Of a stretch of DNA of 64,000 nucleotides, positions 15,234-25,981 are shown one piece after another. The notes below the pieces were generated by a model. It was not told where the DNA came from. It saw only the letters and a program-made list of their open reading frames with translations, and ran no database searches. Origin of the DNA: Clostridia bacterium (lineage in GTDB: Bacteria > Bacillota > Clostridia > Oscillospirales > Acutalibacteraceae); contig JAFQMC010000023.1 in the NCBI GenBank assembly GCA_017421045.1, positions 31,083 through 95,082 of the forward strand, written 5' to 3'. Every line of letters begins with the position of its first letter. Position 1 is the stretch's first letter. A program made the translations under genes and the position numbers.

Positions 15234-18053
15234 TCAGAGCAACTTTTTCAGGAAAGCTCCTGTGTAAGACTCGGCACATTCGGCAATCTTCTCGGGGGTA
15301 CCCTGAGCAATTACCATACCGCCGCCGTCGCCTCCCTCGGGACCCAAGTCGATGACGTGATCGGCTGTTTTGATAAGGTCAAGATTGTGCTCGATAACCA
15401 CCACGGAGTTGCCCTTGTCCACAAGTTGCTGAAGCACATCGATAAGGCGGTGTACATCGGCAGCGTGCAGGCCCGTGGTTGGCTCGTCCAGAATGTATAT
15501 GGTCTTGCCTGTAGAGCGCTTTGAAAGCTCGGTAGCAAGCTTGACTCGCTGTGCCTCGCCGCCTGAGAGTGTGGTTGCGGGCTGGCCTATCTTGATATAT
15601 CCGAGACCTACATCGTAGAGAGTCTGAAGTCGGCGCTTGATCTTCGGAATACTGCTGAAGAACTCAAGTCCCTCTTCCACAGTCATTTCAAGCACATCGT
15701 GGATAGATTTACCCTTGTATTTTACCTCCAGTGTCTCACGGTTGTAGCGTCTGCCCTTGCACACGTCGCAGGGCACATAGACATCAGGTAGGAAGTGCAT
15801 CTCAATCTTGATGATACCGCCTCCCTCGCATGCCTCACATCTGCCACCTTTCACATTGAAGGAAAACCTGCCTGAGCCGAAGCCTCTCAGCTTTGCCTCC
15901 TGAGTTTTCGAGAACAGGTCACGTATATCCGTAAACATGCCTGTGTAGGTTGCAGGGTTGGAGCGCGGAGTTCTGCCGATGGGGCTCTGGTCGATGTCGA
16001 TAACCTTGTCAAGATACTCGATGCCCTTTATCTCCTTGTGCTTACCTGCTCTGTGCTTGGCACCATTGAGGTCGTGGGAAAGCTTCTTGTATAAAATCTC
16101 GTTGATAAGCGAAGATTTTCCCGAACCAGACACACCGGTGACACAGACAAACTTTCCGAGAGGGATATTTACATTTATGTTTTTCAGGTTATTCTGGGCT
16201 GCACCCACAATCTTCAGGGATTTGCCGGAACCTTTGCGACGCTTCTTCGGGACAGGAACGCTGAGTTCGCCGCTGAGATATTTGCCCGTGAGAGAATGCT
16301 CACAGTTCATTATATCCTGTACAGTCGAGCTACAGACAACCTCACCGCCATGAACACCTGCTCCGGGGCCTATGTCAACAATATGGTCAGCCGCCATCAT
16401 TGTGTCGGTGTCGTGCTCTACCACTATGACAGTATTGCCCAAATCACGGAGTCGCTTCAGCGTAGAGAGAAGCTTTTCGTTATCTCGCTGGTGAAGTCCG
16501 ATACTAGGCTCGTCGAGTATATAGAGAACTCCCATAAGAGAGCTTCCTATCTGGGTTGCAAGGCGGATTCGCTGGCTCTCTCCGCCTGAGAGTGTGCCTG
16601 CACTTCGGGAAAGAGTGAGATAGCCGAGACCCACACTTTCAAGGAAGCCGAGACGTTCGGTAATCTCTTTGACGATTGCACCACCTATGAGCATCTGACG
16701 CTCGGTGAGGGTGTGTTCACGGATAAACTTCAGCGCCTGAGACACCGACATATCACAGAACTCGGCAATGTTGAGTCCGCCTACAGTAACCGCAAGAGAC
16801 ATCTTTGAAAGTCGTCTGCCTCCGCACTCATCGCAGGGAATGGCGGACATAAATGCCTCTATCTCCTCTTTTATCCAGTTGCTCGAGGTCTGGTGGAAAC
16901 GTCGGTCCAGGTTATTGATAACACCTTCAAAGGGAGCGTAGTACTCTCCTCCTGCAAAGACACCGCCACGGACAAGACGAATCTTCTCGCCGTCAGTGCC
17001 GTAGAGGAGTTTGTGGACAATATCCTCGGGCAAATCCTTGATGGGAGTATCGAGGGAGAAGCCGTAGTGCTCAGCCATGCCGTTGTAATACATGGTGGCG
17101 ATGGTGTTGCCTTCCATCGCCCAACCGCCTGCTTTGATACCGCCCTGCGCTATGGATTTGTTGGGGTCGGGTATGACTCGCTCGGGGTCGATTCGCATAA
17201 AAACGCCAAGACCCGTACACTTGGGGCAAGCTCCCTGAGGTGCGTTGAAAGAGAACATTCTTGGGGACAGCTCATCGATACTGCTTCCGTGCTCGGGACA
17301 AGCGTAACTCTGAGAAAACAGGGTATCTTCCCTGCCCTCTGCGGTCACAAGAACCAGACCGCCTGCAAGCTTTGAGGCTGTCTCAACACTGTCGGAGAGT
17401 CGTGAGCGGATGCTCTCTTTCACCACAAGACGGTCAACGATTATTTCGATAGTGTGTTTTTTATTCTTTTCGAGAACTATATCTTCGGATAAATCATAAA
17501 CAATTCCGTCTACTCTTGCACGGACGTATCCGCCTTTTCGGGCAGAATCCAGCTCTTTCTGATGCTCGCCTTTTCTGGCTCTGACTACAGGCGCCATAAT
17601 CTGGATACGGGTACCCTCGGGGATATCCATTACCTTGTCCACAATCTGGTCAACGGACTGCTGTTTTATCTCTCTTCCGCAAATGGGACAGTGAGGTATG
17701 CCCAGTCTTGCGTACAAAAGTCGCAGATAGTCGTATATCTCGGTGACGGTTCCCACGGTGGAACGGGGATTCTTGGAGGTGGTTTTCTGGTCTATGGAAA
17801 TAGCAGGAGAAAGTCCGTCGATTCCGTCAACATCGGGCTTGTCCATCTGTCCGAGGAACATTCTGGCATAGGAGGACAGAGACTCAACGTAGCGTCTCTG
17901 TCCCTCTGCGTAAATCGTATCAAAGGCAAGAGAGGATTTTCCCGAGCCGGAGAGTCCTGTTATGACCACCAGTTTGTCGCGCGGGATATCCACGTCGATA
18001 TTTTTCAGGTTGTGTTCACGTGCTCCGCGCACGGAAAGAAATTTTTCTGACAT
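15234..18053 (-). CDS. uvrA: Excinuclease ABC subunit A
   Basis: A 939-residue DNA-damage recognition ATPase of nucleotide excision repair, working with UvrB and UvrC. Two ABC ATPase halves are visible: Walker [18 protein letters not shown] near residue 33 and [17 protein letters not shown] near 640. ABC signatures are [16 protein letters not shown] and [17 protein letters not shown]. Zinc-binding cysteine pairs are seen ([25 protein letters not shown]). Full length for the family. No uvrB or uvrC is adjacent. It follows ftsH after about 95 bases that include a hairpin. Confidence 0.98.
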   Translation of the reverse strand: MSEKFLSVRGAREHNLKNIDVDIPRDKLVVITGLSGSGKSSLAFDTIYAEGQRRYVESLSSYARMFLGQMDKPDVDGIDGLSPAISIDQKTTSKNPRSTVGTVTEIYDYLRLLYARLGIPHCPICGREIKQQSVDQIVDKVMDIPEGTRIQIMAPVVRARKGEHQKELDSARKGGYVRARVDGIVYDLSEDIVLEKNKKHTIEIIVDRLVVKESIRSRLSDSVETASKLAGGLVLVTAEGREDTLFSQSYACPEHGSSIDELSPRMFSFNAPQGACPKCTGLGVFMRIDPERVIPDPNKSIAQGGIKAGGWAMEGNTIATMYYNGMAEHYGFSLDTPIKDLPEDIVHKLLYGTDGEKIRLVRGGVFAGGEYYAPFEGVINNLDRRFHQTSSNWIKEEIEAFMSAIPCDECGGRRLSKMSLAVTVGGLNIAEFCDMSVSQALKFIREHTLTERQMLIGGAIVKEITERLGFLESVGLGYLTLSRSAGTLSGGESQRIRLATQIGSSLMGVLYILDEPSIGLHQRDNEKLLSTLKRLRDLGNTVIVVEHDTDTMMAADHIVDIGPGAGVHGGEVVCSSTVQDIMNCEHSLTGKYLSGELSVPVPKKRRKGSGKSLKIVGAAQNNLKNINVNIPLGKFVCVTGVSGSGKSSLINEILYKKLSHDLNGAKHRAGKHKEIKGIEYLDKVIDIDQSPIGRTPRSNPATYTGMFTDIRDLFSKTQEAKLRGFGSGRFSFNVKGGRCEACEGGGIIKIEMHFLPDVYVPCDVCKGRRYNRETLEVKYKGKSIHDVLEMTVEEGLEFFSSIPKIKRRLQTLYDVGLGYIKIGQPATTLSGGEAQRVKLATELSKRSTGKTIYILDEPTTGLHAADVHRLIDVLQQLVDKGNSVVVIEHNLDLIKTADHVIDLGPEGGDGGGMVIAQGTPEKIAECAESYTGAFLKKLL

Positions 18054-18102
18054 TATTACACCCCTCTCATATCAGAATTTCGTTTAGTCAACATAGAAAT
18101 CA

Positions 18103-18133
18103 GGCGGATAACACAGAGTATATGCTATCCGCC
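18103..18133 (-). terminator. Hairpin between ftsH and uvrA, terminator-like but without a T run
   Basis: GGCGGATA (18103-18110) pairs with TATCCGCC (18126-18133), 15 bases beyond the ftsH stop. No clear T tract follows on the minus strand, so it may be a weak terminator or an mRNA-stabilising hairpin. Confidence 0.4.
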
Positions 18134-18147
18134 CAAGTAATCGTATT

Positions 18148-20145
18148 TTATTCAGCGGAATCTGCAGATTCATCCTCATCATCTGCAGGCTCAACAGGCT
18201 CTACGAAAGTGCCATCCATCATGGCGGAGAAGTCCTCGCCTGACATCTTCTCGTGTTTCATAAGATAGCCGGCAACCTCGTGGAGCTTGCTCATATTGGC
18301 GGTGAGAATCTTCTCGGTCTTATCGTAGCACTCAGAGATGATGCGCTGGATCTCGGCATCAATCTTGGAAGCTGTGTCGTCGGAATAATCCTTGACCTGA
18401 CCCATGTCTCTGCCGATGAACACCTCGGTACCGCCTGATGCGTAGTTGATACAACCGAGCAGATCTGACATACCGTACTTAGTTACCATGGAACGTGCGG
18501 TGGAGGTTGCGCGCTCGATATCGTTGGAAGCACCTGTGGAGATATCACCCAGAACCAGTGCCTCGGCAACACGTCCGCCAAGACCTACAACGATGCTCTC
18601 CAACATCTCGGAACGGGAGCTGTAGGACTTATCCTCTGTGGGCAAGGGCATGGTGTAGCCGCCGGCCATACCTCTGGGGATGATGGATATCTGATGGACA
18701 GGGTCCTGAGTCTCGCAGACGTGGAATGCGATAGCATGACCTGCCTCGTGGTATGCTGTGAGCTTCTTCTCTTTCTCAGACATAACCTTGGACTTTTTCT
18801 CGGTACCGACTACAACCTTGATTGTAGCTTCCTCGACCTCGTCCATGGTAATAGCCTTCTTGCCTTTTCTTGCAGCAAGGAGAGCTGCCTCGTTGAGCAG
18901 GTTTGCAAGGTCTGCACCTGTGAAGCCTGCTGTGGTCTTTGCTATAGTCTTGAGCTTTACATCAGGGGCAAGGGGTTTCTGTCTTGCGTGGACCTTGAGG
19001 ATAGCCTCACGTCCGTTCACGTCGGGATAACCTACCATAACCTGGCGGTCAAAACGACCGGGACGCAGGAGTGCAGGGTCAAGAATGTCGGGACGGTTTG
19101 TAGCAGCGATAACGATGACGCCTTCATTTGCGCCGAAGCCGTCCATCTCAACCAGCATCTGGTTCAGAGTCTGCTCTCGCTCATCGTGGCCGCCGCCGAG
19201 ACCTGTACCGCGCTGTCTGCCCACTGCATCAATCTCATCGATGAATATAATGCAGGGTGAGTGCTTCTTTGCGTGCTCGAAAAGGTCACGTACTCGGGAT
19301 GCACCGACACCTACAAACATCTCTACAAAATCAGATCCTGAAATTGAGAAGAAAGGAACTCCTGCCTCACCTGCAACTGCACGTGCAAGGAGGGTCTTAC
19401 CGGTTCCGGGAGGGCCTACAAGAAGCACGCCCTTGGGAATCTTTGCGCCTAAGTCGTTGTATTTGCCGGGATTTTTTAGGAACTCTACAATTTCTTCAAG
19501 CTCCTCTTTTTCCTCATCGGCACCTGCAACATCCTCGAAGGTGGTTTTGCGTTTTTCGTCGTTCGTATCCTTGAACTTAGCCTTGCCGAACTGGAACTCT
19601 TTGCCGCCCATACCGCCGTTGTTCATCTTCTTCATGAACATAAACCAGAGCACTCCGAAAATCACAGCGATGATAACTATGGGGAGAAGCTCCATAAGGA
19701 AGGCATTGTTGGTGGCAGGAATATAGTCGTATTTCATAGGCTCATCGTGGGTCTCGTTGTACTCAAGGATGTAGTCGTTGACATCCATATAGAACAAGTC
19801 TACACTTGCAAGCTTGTACTTGATTTCCTTGAGACCGTCATCCTTCTTACCTGTATCGGAGGTTGCTTCTTTCTGAGGAAAAATGGCAAAGCCGTGATTC
19901 TTCGCGGATTCTTTGTCATCCTTTTTGTCTGCCTCATCATCCTGAACCTTCATTTCAAGCATACCGTTGCCTACGTTGACCTCAAAGCTGTCCACCTTCA
20001 TATCCCTGAAGTAACCAACAATATCAGAGTAGGTGTACGCATCCTTGTGGTCACTCAGGCTAAACAGCAGAGAAACGCAAAGCACGATAATCAAGGGAAT
20101 TCCAAGGTATATCAGAAGCTTTTTGACTGATAGTTTATTCTGCAA
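18148..20145 (-). CDS. ftsH: ATP-dependent zinc metalloprotease FtsH
   Basis: A 665-residue membrane-bound AAA+ protease that degrades misfolded membrane proteins and regulators. It has two transmembrane segments (about 11-27 and 150-168), an extracytoplasmic domain between them, an AAA module with Walker [20 protein letters not shown] and Walker [12 protein letters not shown], and the zinc protease motif [10 protein letters not shown]. The C-terminus is acidic ([14 protein letters not shown]). It is the last gene of tilS-hpt-ftsH, the order known in Bacillus. Confidence 0.98.
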   Translation of the reverse strand: MQNKLSVKKLLIYLGIPLIIVLCVSLLFSLSDHKDAYTYSDIVGYFRDMKVDSFEVNVGNGMLEMKVQDDEADKKDDKESAKNHGFAIFPQKEATSDTGKKDDGLKEIKYKLASVDLFYMDVNDYILEYNETHDEPMKYDYIPATNNAFLMELLPIVIIAVIFGVLWFMFMKKMNNGGMGGKEFQFGKAKFKDTNDEKRKTTFEDVAGADEEKEELEEIVEFLKNPGKYNDLGAKIPKGVLLVGPPGTGKTLLARAVAGEAGVPFFSISGSDFVEMFVGVGASRVRDLFEHAKKHSPCIIFIDEIDAVGRQRGTGLGGGHDEREQTLNQMLVEMDGFGANEGVIVIAATNRPDILDPALLRPGRFDRQVMVGYPDVNGREAILKVHARQKPLAPDVKLKTIAKTTAGFTGADLANLLNEAALLAARKGKKAITMDEVEEATIKVVVGTEKKSKVMSEKEKKLTAYHEAGHAIAFHVCETQDPVHQISIIPRGMAGGYTMPLPTEDKSYSSRSEMLESIVVGLGGRVAEALVLGDISTGASNDIERATSTARSMVTKYGMSDLLGCINYASGGTEVFIGRDMGQVKDYSDDTASKIDAEIQRIISECYDKTEKILTANMSKLHEVAGYLMKHEKMSGEDFSAMMDGTFVEPVEPADDEDESADSAE

Positions 20146-20188
20146 ATTGATTCACTCCTTAGTGTAGTATGCAATAAAAGTGCAAAAA

Positions 20189-20725
20189 TTATAAGTAAAC
20201 AGAAGGCTTCAGCACACCGATGTACGGAAGGTTTCTGTATCTTTCATCGTAGTCGAGTCCGTATCCGATAACAAACTCGTCAGGCACCTCTGTGCCTATG
20301 TAATCCACGGGGATATCCACCACGCGTCTGTCGGGTTTTGAAAGAAGAGTGCAAATTCTTACGCTGGCGGCGTTTTTGGCGGCAAAGTACTTTGTGATGA
20401 AGTTTAGGGTGTTGCCGCTGTCGATGATATCCTCAACGATGAGGACATCTTTGCCGTCGAGAGGCTGGGATACGTCCTTGATGATGTTGACTCTGCCTGA
20501 AGACTCGGAGCCTGAACCATAGCTTGATGCACATATAAAGTCGATCTTGCAGTCTACTGTCAGCTCTTTCATAAGATCCGACATAAACATAACACTGCCC
20601 TTGAGCAATCCTACCAACAGCAGGTTCTTGTCCTTATAGTCTTCGCTTATCTGAGCGGCCATAGCCTTAACCAATGACTGAATTTTTTCCTCGCTGAGAA
20701 GGATGTACTCGCAATCCTTATGCAT
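20189..20725 (-). CDS. hpt: Hypoxanthine phosphoribosyltransferase
   Basis: A 178-residue purine salvage enzyme that makes IMP/GMP from hypoxanthine/guanine and PRPP. The PRPP-binding loop is VLIVEDIIDSGNTLNF, and GLLKGSVMFMSDLMKEL lies upstream. It overlaps the end of tilS by eight bases. Order tilS-hpt-ftsH is widely conserved in Firmicutes. Confidence 0.96.
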   Translation of the reverse strand: MHKDCEYILLSEEKIQSLVKAMAAQISEDYKDKNLLLVGLLKGSVMFMSDLMKELTVDCKIDFICASSYGSGSESSGRVNIIKDVSQPLDGKDVLIVEDIIDSGNTLNFITKYFAAKNAASVRICTLLSKPDRRVVDIPVDYIGTEVPDEFVIGYGLDYDERYRNLPYIGVLKPSVYL

Positions 20726-22064
20726 TATTCTTTCCCCTTTTTACTTCTATATATATAGCTTTTTTGCTATCTTTTTTTATCATGCCCTGTTTTGACACTC
20801 CGATATCCTCTGCCCAGAGAATCGTATTATCCAAAGCGATAACCAGTGATTCATCCCGTTTTTCCGCAGGGATTTTCAGTTCGTTCTGAAGTTTTCTAAG
20901 TGGCTTGGTGACTCCTCGTTTCGGATGAGAGAAGGTGTCGCCCTCTCTCCTTGTGCGAAGTTTTGCACCGCTACTGATTATATCATAGTCAAGACAATCG
21001 GATGATAATTTTTTGTAAATAATTTCCTCTGTATTTAGTTCTATAAAAGAATATTCTTTCTCTTCGTAAAAAACATTCATGGGCACTTCCACGGAAAGTT
21101 CAGAAAAACTCTCTGCGCTACTGCAGTGTTTTAGGCGAAAAACACCCTGTCGGCATAGTGCCGTAAAACCTTGAGGAAGACACACAGCACCTCCGCTTCT
21201 GAGAATACTCTTGCAAATTGAGATGTGGCGGTATTCTGCTGTGGCACCTGACTCAGCTAAATACCGAGTCAACACATATCCGAGGAGTCCCTCGGGCAGA
21301 GATGAAAGCTTTTCCGCTGAGAGTCCGTAATCGCATCTGCAACTTTCAAGAGCTTCCGCTGCCGTTGTATGCATATATTCATCAACTGCAGAAAGCTGTT
21401 CTCTCAGCCTTGAAAAATTATTGTGAAAGCCGCTGTTGAGTTCCCGCAAAGGAGGAAGCACGGACAAGCGGATTTTGTTACGTTTGCAGACTTCTTCGTC
21501 GAAATTTGTGCTGTCCTGAACAAATTCAAGAGAGTTTGATTCGCAGTAGCATTCCACCTGCTCCCGGGTAACATCCAGAAGCGGACGGATGATATAGTCT
21601 CTTTTGTACGGAATGGAGCACAGTCCGTGAAGGGTTGTACCGCGGGCCATGTTGTAGAGCATGGTCTCCTCGGAGTCGCTGAGGGTGTGAGCTGTGGCAA
21701 TCTTTGCGCCCTGAGCTTTTGCAAGCTCGCTGAAAAACTCATACCGAACCTTTCTGCCGCAAAGCTCCACGCTCTCCCCTGTCTCCGCTGAGAGTTTGTT
21801 TACATCTGCAGTGCGGACAAAAAGCTCTACGGAAAGGGCACTGCATAACAAGCGGACAAACTCCTCGTCTCTCAGAGACTCGGCACCGCGAAGCTGATGA
21901 TTCACGTGAGCCGCCATAACGTTGATCCTGAGTTCATCCCTGAGACTCAGAAGCACATGGAGCAGGCTGACGGAATCTGCACCGCCTGAGAGCGCCACGA
22001 TGACATTATCATCGGAAACCAGAAGTCCATGATCTGAAATGGTTTTCAAAACCTGATTATTCAC
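20718..22064 (-). CDS. tilS: tRNA(Ile)-lysidine synthase
   Basis: A 448-residue enzyme that modifies the wobble cytidine of tRNA-Ile(CAU) to lysidine so it reads AUA. The PP-loop VIVALSGGADSVSLLHVLL is near residue 25; HVNHQLRGAESLRDEEFV and ATAHTLSDSEETMLYN follow. The chosen start is the GTG at 22064, six bases after GGAGG; the frame runs farther upstream only by overlapping dnaB. The GTG overlaps the dnaB stop by eight bases. The protein is essential in most bacteria. Confidence 0.95.
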   Translation of the reverse strand: MNNQVLKTISDHGLLVSDDNVIVALSGGADSVSLLHVLLSLRDELRINVMAAHVNHQLRGAESLRDEEFVRLLCSALSVELFVRTADVNKLSAETGESVELCGRKVRYEFFSELAKAQGAKIATAHTLSDSEETMLYNMARGTTLHGLCSIPYKRDYIIRPLLDVTREQVECYCESNSLEFVQDSTNFDEEVCKRNKIRLSVLPPLRELNSGFHNNFSRLREQLSAVDEYMHTTAAEALESCRCDYGLSAEKLSSLPEGLLGYVLTRYLAESGATAEYRHISICKSILRSGGAVCLPQGFTALCRQGVFRLKHCSSAESFSELSVEVPMNVFYEEKEYSFIELNTEEIIYKKLSSDCLDYDIISSGAKLRTRREGDTFSHPKRGVTKPLRKLQNELKIPAEKRDESLVIALDNTILWAEDIGVSKQGMIKKDSKKAIYIEVKRGKNNA

Positions 22065-23427
22065 GGCCTGCCTCCACTGAAGTGAATCGCATAAACTCTC
22101 CCTGCCAATGGAGCTTGACCGAGCGGGTCTCGCCGTGTCGGTTTTTTGCAACCAGACACTCGGCGGCGTTCTGGTCTGCTGTGGGAGAAGCCTCGGGAGA
22201 TCCCTCCTTGGAGTAATAATCCTCGCGGTAGAGGAACAGAACGATATCTGCATCCTGCTCGATAGAACCTGAATCTCTCAGGTCTGAAAGCTGAGGTCTG
22301 TGGTCGGTACGCTGTTCACTTGCACGGCTCAGCTGTGACAGACAGATAACGGGAACATTAAGTTCCTTTGCCATAATCTTGAGATTTCGTGTTATCTCGG
22401 AAATCTCCTGCACACGGTTGCCGTCGCCTCGTCTGCCTGTGGACATCAGCTGGAGGTAGTCGATTACAACCAGATCCAGATTACGCAGACGTCTGAGCTT
22501 TGCTTTCATTGCAGGAACTGTAATACCGGGAGTGTCGTCCATATAGAGATTCATTTTAGAGAGAATGTCACCGCCTGCGATGATTCTCTGCCACTCCTCG
22601 TCGGTGAGCTTGCCTGTACGAAGTTTTGTTCCCTCTACCAGCGACTCGGTAGAGAGAAGTCGGGATGCAAGCTGTTCCTTGGACATTTCCAGTGAGAAGA
22701 ATGCCACAGTGCGCATCTGAGGACCTGCAACACTCTTTGCAATATTCAGAGCGAAGCTGGTCTTACCCATACCGGGTCGTGCCGCAAGAAGAATCAGGTC
22801 GGAGCGGTTAAGTCCCGTAATAACTCTGTCCAGATCCCCGATGCCCGAGGATACAGGCTTGAGCGCGGGATCGTCCTTGTTCAGGTTATCCAGTCGGTCA
22901 AAGGTCTGCAGAATAACCTCATCGATTCGCTGGAGACCCTGAATATTCTTTCCTCGGCGGATATCAAAAATCATCTGCTCCGCACTGTCTACAAGAATAT
23001 CCGACTCCAACTCGTTTGCGGATGCCTCGTCAATAATCCGACGTGCCGCATATATAAGCTGGCGTACATCGTACTTATCTCTTACAAGCTTTGCGTAAAT
23101 CTCTACATTGGAGATTGACGGACAGTTGTCGCAAAGTCCCACAAGGTAAGCTTTGCCCTCGGTAGGGTCAAAATCCCGCTCACGCTTCAGCTCCTCATAG
23201 AGAGTGACAAAGTCGATGCTTCGTCCGTGGGTAAACATTGTGAGCATAGTGCTGTAAATAAGCCTATGCAAGGAAATATGAAAGAAATCGGGCTTGGTGA
23301 TTATCTCTGCAACTCTGCCGATGCAGTCAGGCTCAAAGATGATTGCACCCAGAACCGCCTGCTCTGCCTCTGAGCTGTAAGGAAGATTCAACCCGTCATA
23401 TTCAATTTTTGGAGTGTAGTCTGCCAT
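22057..23427 (-). CDS. dnaB: Replicative DNA helicase
   Basis: A 456-residue hexameric helicase that unwinds DNA at the replication fork. The N-terminal domain begins NLPYSSEAEQAVLGAIIFEP. The RecA-like domain has Walker A LLAARPGMGKTSFALNIA and the motif VVIDYLQLMS, and the C-terminal motif RDSGSIEQDADIVLFLYR. No intein is present. It sits between rplI and tilS, the usual clostridial position. Confidence 0.98.
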   Translation of the reverse strand: MADYTPKIEYDGLNLPYSSEAEQAVLGAIIFEPDCIGRVAEIITKPDFFHISLHRLIYSTMLTMFTHGRSIDFVTLYEELKRERDFDPTEGKAYLVGLCDNCPSISNVEIYAKLVRDKYDVRQLIYAARRIIDEASANELESDILVDSAEQMIFDIRRGKNIQGLQRIDEVILQTFDRLDNLNKDDPALKPVSSGIGDLDRVITGLNRSDLILLAARPGMGKTSFALNIAKSVAGPQMRTVAFFSLEMSKEQLASRLLSTESLVEGTKLRTGKLTDEEWQRIIAGGDILSKMNLYMDDTPGITVPAMKAKLRRLRNLDLVVIDYLQLMSTGRRGDGNRVQEISEITRNLKIMAKELNVPVICLSQLSRASEQRTDHRPQLSDLRDSGSIEQDADIVLFLYREDYYSKEGSPEASPTADQNAAECLVAKNRHGETRSVKLHWQGEFMRFTSVEAGRE

Positions 23428-23459
23428 ATTGCTCGCTCCTCAATTTTAGTCGCTGAAAA

Positions 23460-23903
23460 TTACAGCTCGGTCACTACCACCTTGACAGTTGCAGTAATGC
23501 CTGAATGAAGTTTAACTTCTGCGTTATAGGTACCGCATGCCTTGATATCGGACATTGCGATTTTTCTTTTGTCGATTGCAATGCCGTACTGATTCTTCAG
23601 CTCTGCGGCAACTTCCTTGGTTGTAACAGAACCGAAGAGCTTGCCGCCCTGTCCTGCCTTTGACTTGACATTCACGGACTTGCCCTCAAGAGTTTCCTTG
23701 GCTTTTTCAGCAGCAAGAACCTCCTGGTCATGCTTGTACTTCTTGGAGTTCTCTGCATTTTTATACTCGTTCATAACCTGAGCGTTGACCTCTTTTGCAA
23801 GGCCTCTGGGAATCAGGTAGTTGCGTGCATATCCGTCAGAGGAGTTTACAAGCTCGCCTTTCTTGCCCAGAGATTTAACGTCCTGTAACAAAATAACCTT
23901 CAT
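23460..23903 (-). CDS. rplI: 50S ribosomal protein L9
   Basis: A 147-residue ribosomal protein binding 23S rRNA. The N-terminal domain is [20 protein letters not shown], followed by [13 protein letters not shown], a central helix, and the C-terminal domain starting [13 protein letters not shown]. Full length. It lies 33 bases before dnaB. Confidence 0.98.
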   Translation of the reverse strand: MKVILLQDVKSLGKKGELVNSSDGYARNYLIPRGLAKEVNAQVMNEYKNAENSKKYKHDQEVLAAEKAKETLEGKSVNVKSKAGQGGKLFGSVTTKEVAAELKNQYGIAIDKRKIAMSDIKACGTYNAEVKLHSGITATVKVVVTEL

Positions 23904-23961
23904 AAAATATATCCTCTTTTCTTAAGTTTCTGAAATAAAGTTCATAAATATCTGAAAGCGA

Positions 23962-25896
23962 TTACTCGCTGTCAATAGCTTCGATAAGTTGTTTTACAGC
24001 TGTTTCAAAGGAAACATCCGAAATCTGAGCCGCCGCCATGGCATGGTGTCCGCCGCCCCCAAGCTTCTCCATTATAAGCTGAACGTTGCGTTTGCCGTAG
24101 CTTCTGGCTGATATGTTCACCGTGTTCTCGTCTGCACGGAATATGACGAAAGACGCATTGACGCCTTTAAGTCCCAGAAGTTCATCCGCCGCCTTTGATG
24201 CGATGAGACGAATCTCCTGCATCTCCTCGTCAGCAATAACAATGGCACATTTTTTGTATATACGCGCTGTGGAGACCAGCTTGTACTTGTTGCGGTATAT
24301 CTCGATTGAATCTGAGAAAAGCTGACGAACAGACACTGTGTCTGCTCCCCGTTTTCTCAGATAAGCCGCCGCCTCAAAGGTTCGTGAACCTGAGTTGACA
24401 ACAAAGTTCTTGGTGTCGAGAATGATTCCTGAGAGAAGCGCCTCCGCCTCCGGCTTTTTGAGTACATCATCCGGGAGGCTGTCGATAATCTCAACACACA
24501 TTTCTGATGCAGAGGAAGCACTTGGCTCGTGATAAAACACCAGCGTATTCTCCAGATGGTCAACACTCATCCTGTGATGATCTATGACAATAACCCTGTT
24601 GCAGGCATGATACAGCTCGGGACTTTCAATTCTGTTCACGGACTGGGTGTCAACAATAATCAGCAGGGTCTTGTCGGTGACTGATTGCATAGCTTCCTTG
24701 GGAGAAATAAACACTCCCTCGCCACACTGGGTTTTGTACGCATCAATGAGGGATTTCGCCATGGAAGTAGGATAGTCCACAGCGATGAGAACCTTCTTGT
24801 GAAGGGATCGGGTAATTGCACCGTAAAGTCCCACAGCGGAACCCACACAGTCAAGGTCGGAAAACTTGTGGCCCATAACAATGACCTTGTCCGAATCCTC
24901 CACAGCACTCACAAGGGACTTGGCGATAACGCGGACTCTGACCTTGCTCTGACGCTCGATGCCTGCGGATTTTCCGCCGAAGAACTCAAACTCTCCGTTA
25001 CTGAGAATTGCTACCTGGTCGCCGCCTCTGCCCAGCGCCATATCAAGAGCACGCTTTGCAGATGCCTGACTTTTGCGGAGATTGTTCTCTCCTCTGCCAA
25101 TACCCACAGAGATTGTTGCTCCAACATCTCCCAGACGGATTTCCCTGACCTTTGAGAGAATCTGGAACTTGTTGCTGATAAGTTTTTTTATCTCCTGTTC
25201 TTCAAACACAAGCATATAACGGCTTGTGCCCCATTTGCGGTACAGAGCGTTATACTCAGCCGCCCACTTCTGAAGGAGTGACTCCACCTGCACGGTGATG
25301 TGAGCTGTTTCGTCCTCGTCCTCATCGTCGAAGGCTTCTCGGTTATCCAGAACAACCAAAGCCACCGACTGACGGGTAGCCTCAAACTCCTTCTCTATAT
25401 CCTTGTAATATGTATCGTCGAAAAAGTACAGGACAAACCCCTGTTCCACGGGATTTGCATAGACCGAGTACTTTGCTTTTCCCACCTCTATGTCTGCACC
25501 CTTGCTGCCGCATAGCTCCGCAAGGCTACGTCCGTGAATCAGAGAAGTAACGGATTCGCCGTACATATTTTTGTCATCGCAGAAAGCTCGGGAGAAAGCA
25601 TCATTGTACCACACAAGCTCGTTGTCCTTGCCGGCTATTGCCACAGGAAAACCGAAACGGTCAAGATACTTTTTGTCGATTCCCCTTGTGGAGGAGACCA
25701 CACTGTTTACAATCGCACGCATATAGTGGTTATATCTCAGATAAATCACCAGCGACACCACTATGCTCACAAGGGCTATGATTCCCTCGATTATAAACAG
25801 AGTTTCACTGAACCACAGGGATACAAGTGCACAGATAAGCATTGCGCAGGAAAACAGCGCAATATAGGGAAACATCTGTCGGTTTTTCTTCTTCAT
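23962..25896 (-). CDS. gdpP: Cyclic-di-AMP phosphodiesterase GdpP
   Basis: A membrane phosphodiesterase of 644 residues that breaks down c-di-AMP. Two N-terminal membrane helices are followed by a PAS-like domain (KYLDRFGFPVAIAGKDNELVWY), a degenerate GGDEF domain, and a DHH/DHHA1 domain with VIVMGHKFSDLDCVGSAVGL, VIDHHRMSVDH and the closing LGGGGHHAMAAAQ. The start is the ATG at 25896, seven bases after GGAGG; an earlier ATG is too close to it. The order gdpP-rplI-dnaB is conserved in Firmicutes. Confidence 0.93.
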   Translation of the reverse strand: MKKKNRQMFPYIALFSCAMLICALVSLWFSETLFIIEGIIALVSIVVSLVIYLRYNHYMRAIVNSVVSSTRGIDKKYLDRFGFPVAIAGKDNELVWYNDAFSRAFCDDKNMYGESVTSLIHGRSLAELCGSKGADIEVGKAKYSVYANPVEQGFVLYFFDDTYYKDIEKEFEATRQSVALVVLDNREAFDDEDEDETAHITVQVESLLQKWAAEYNALYRKWGTSRYMLVFEEQEIKKLISNKFQILSKVREIRLGDVGATISVGIGRGENNLRKSQASAKRALDMALGRGGDQVAILSNGEFEFFGGKSAGIERQSKVRVRVIAKSLVSAVEDSDKVIVMGHKFSDLDCVGSAVGLYGAITRSLHKKVLIAVDYPTSMAKSLIDAYKTQCGEGVFISPKEAMQSVTDKTLLIIVDTQSVNRIESPELYHACNRVIVIDHHRMSVDHLENTLVFYHEPSASSASEMCVEIIDSLPDDVLKKPEAEALLSGIILDTKNFVVNSGSRTFEAAAYLRKRGADTVSVRQLFSDSIEIYRNKYKLVSTARIYKKCAIVIADEEMQEIRLIASKAADELLGLKGVNASFVIFRADENTVNISARSYGKRNVQLIMEKLGGGGHHAMAAAQISDVSFETAVKQLIEAIDSE

Positions 25897-25981
25897 ACTC
25901 ATTCCTCCGCCGGAGTTTCCGGCTTGACCCAAGGCTCTGACTCTGAACCCTTTATGCCAGAGCCTTGGGACAGGTCTGCCA

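Noticed and set aside
22065-22253. Longer N-terminus for TilS
   Set aside because: It would overlap dnaB by about 200 bases; the GTG at 22064 has an ideal ribosome site and family-like start.
22057-23903. Replication origin near dnaB/rplI
   Set aside because: No DnaA-box cluster or AT-rich unwinding region is visible, and dnaA/dnaN are absent.
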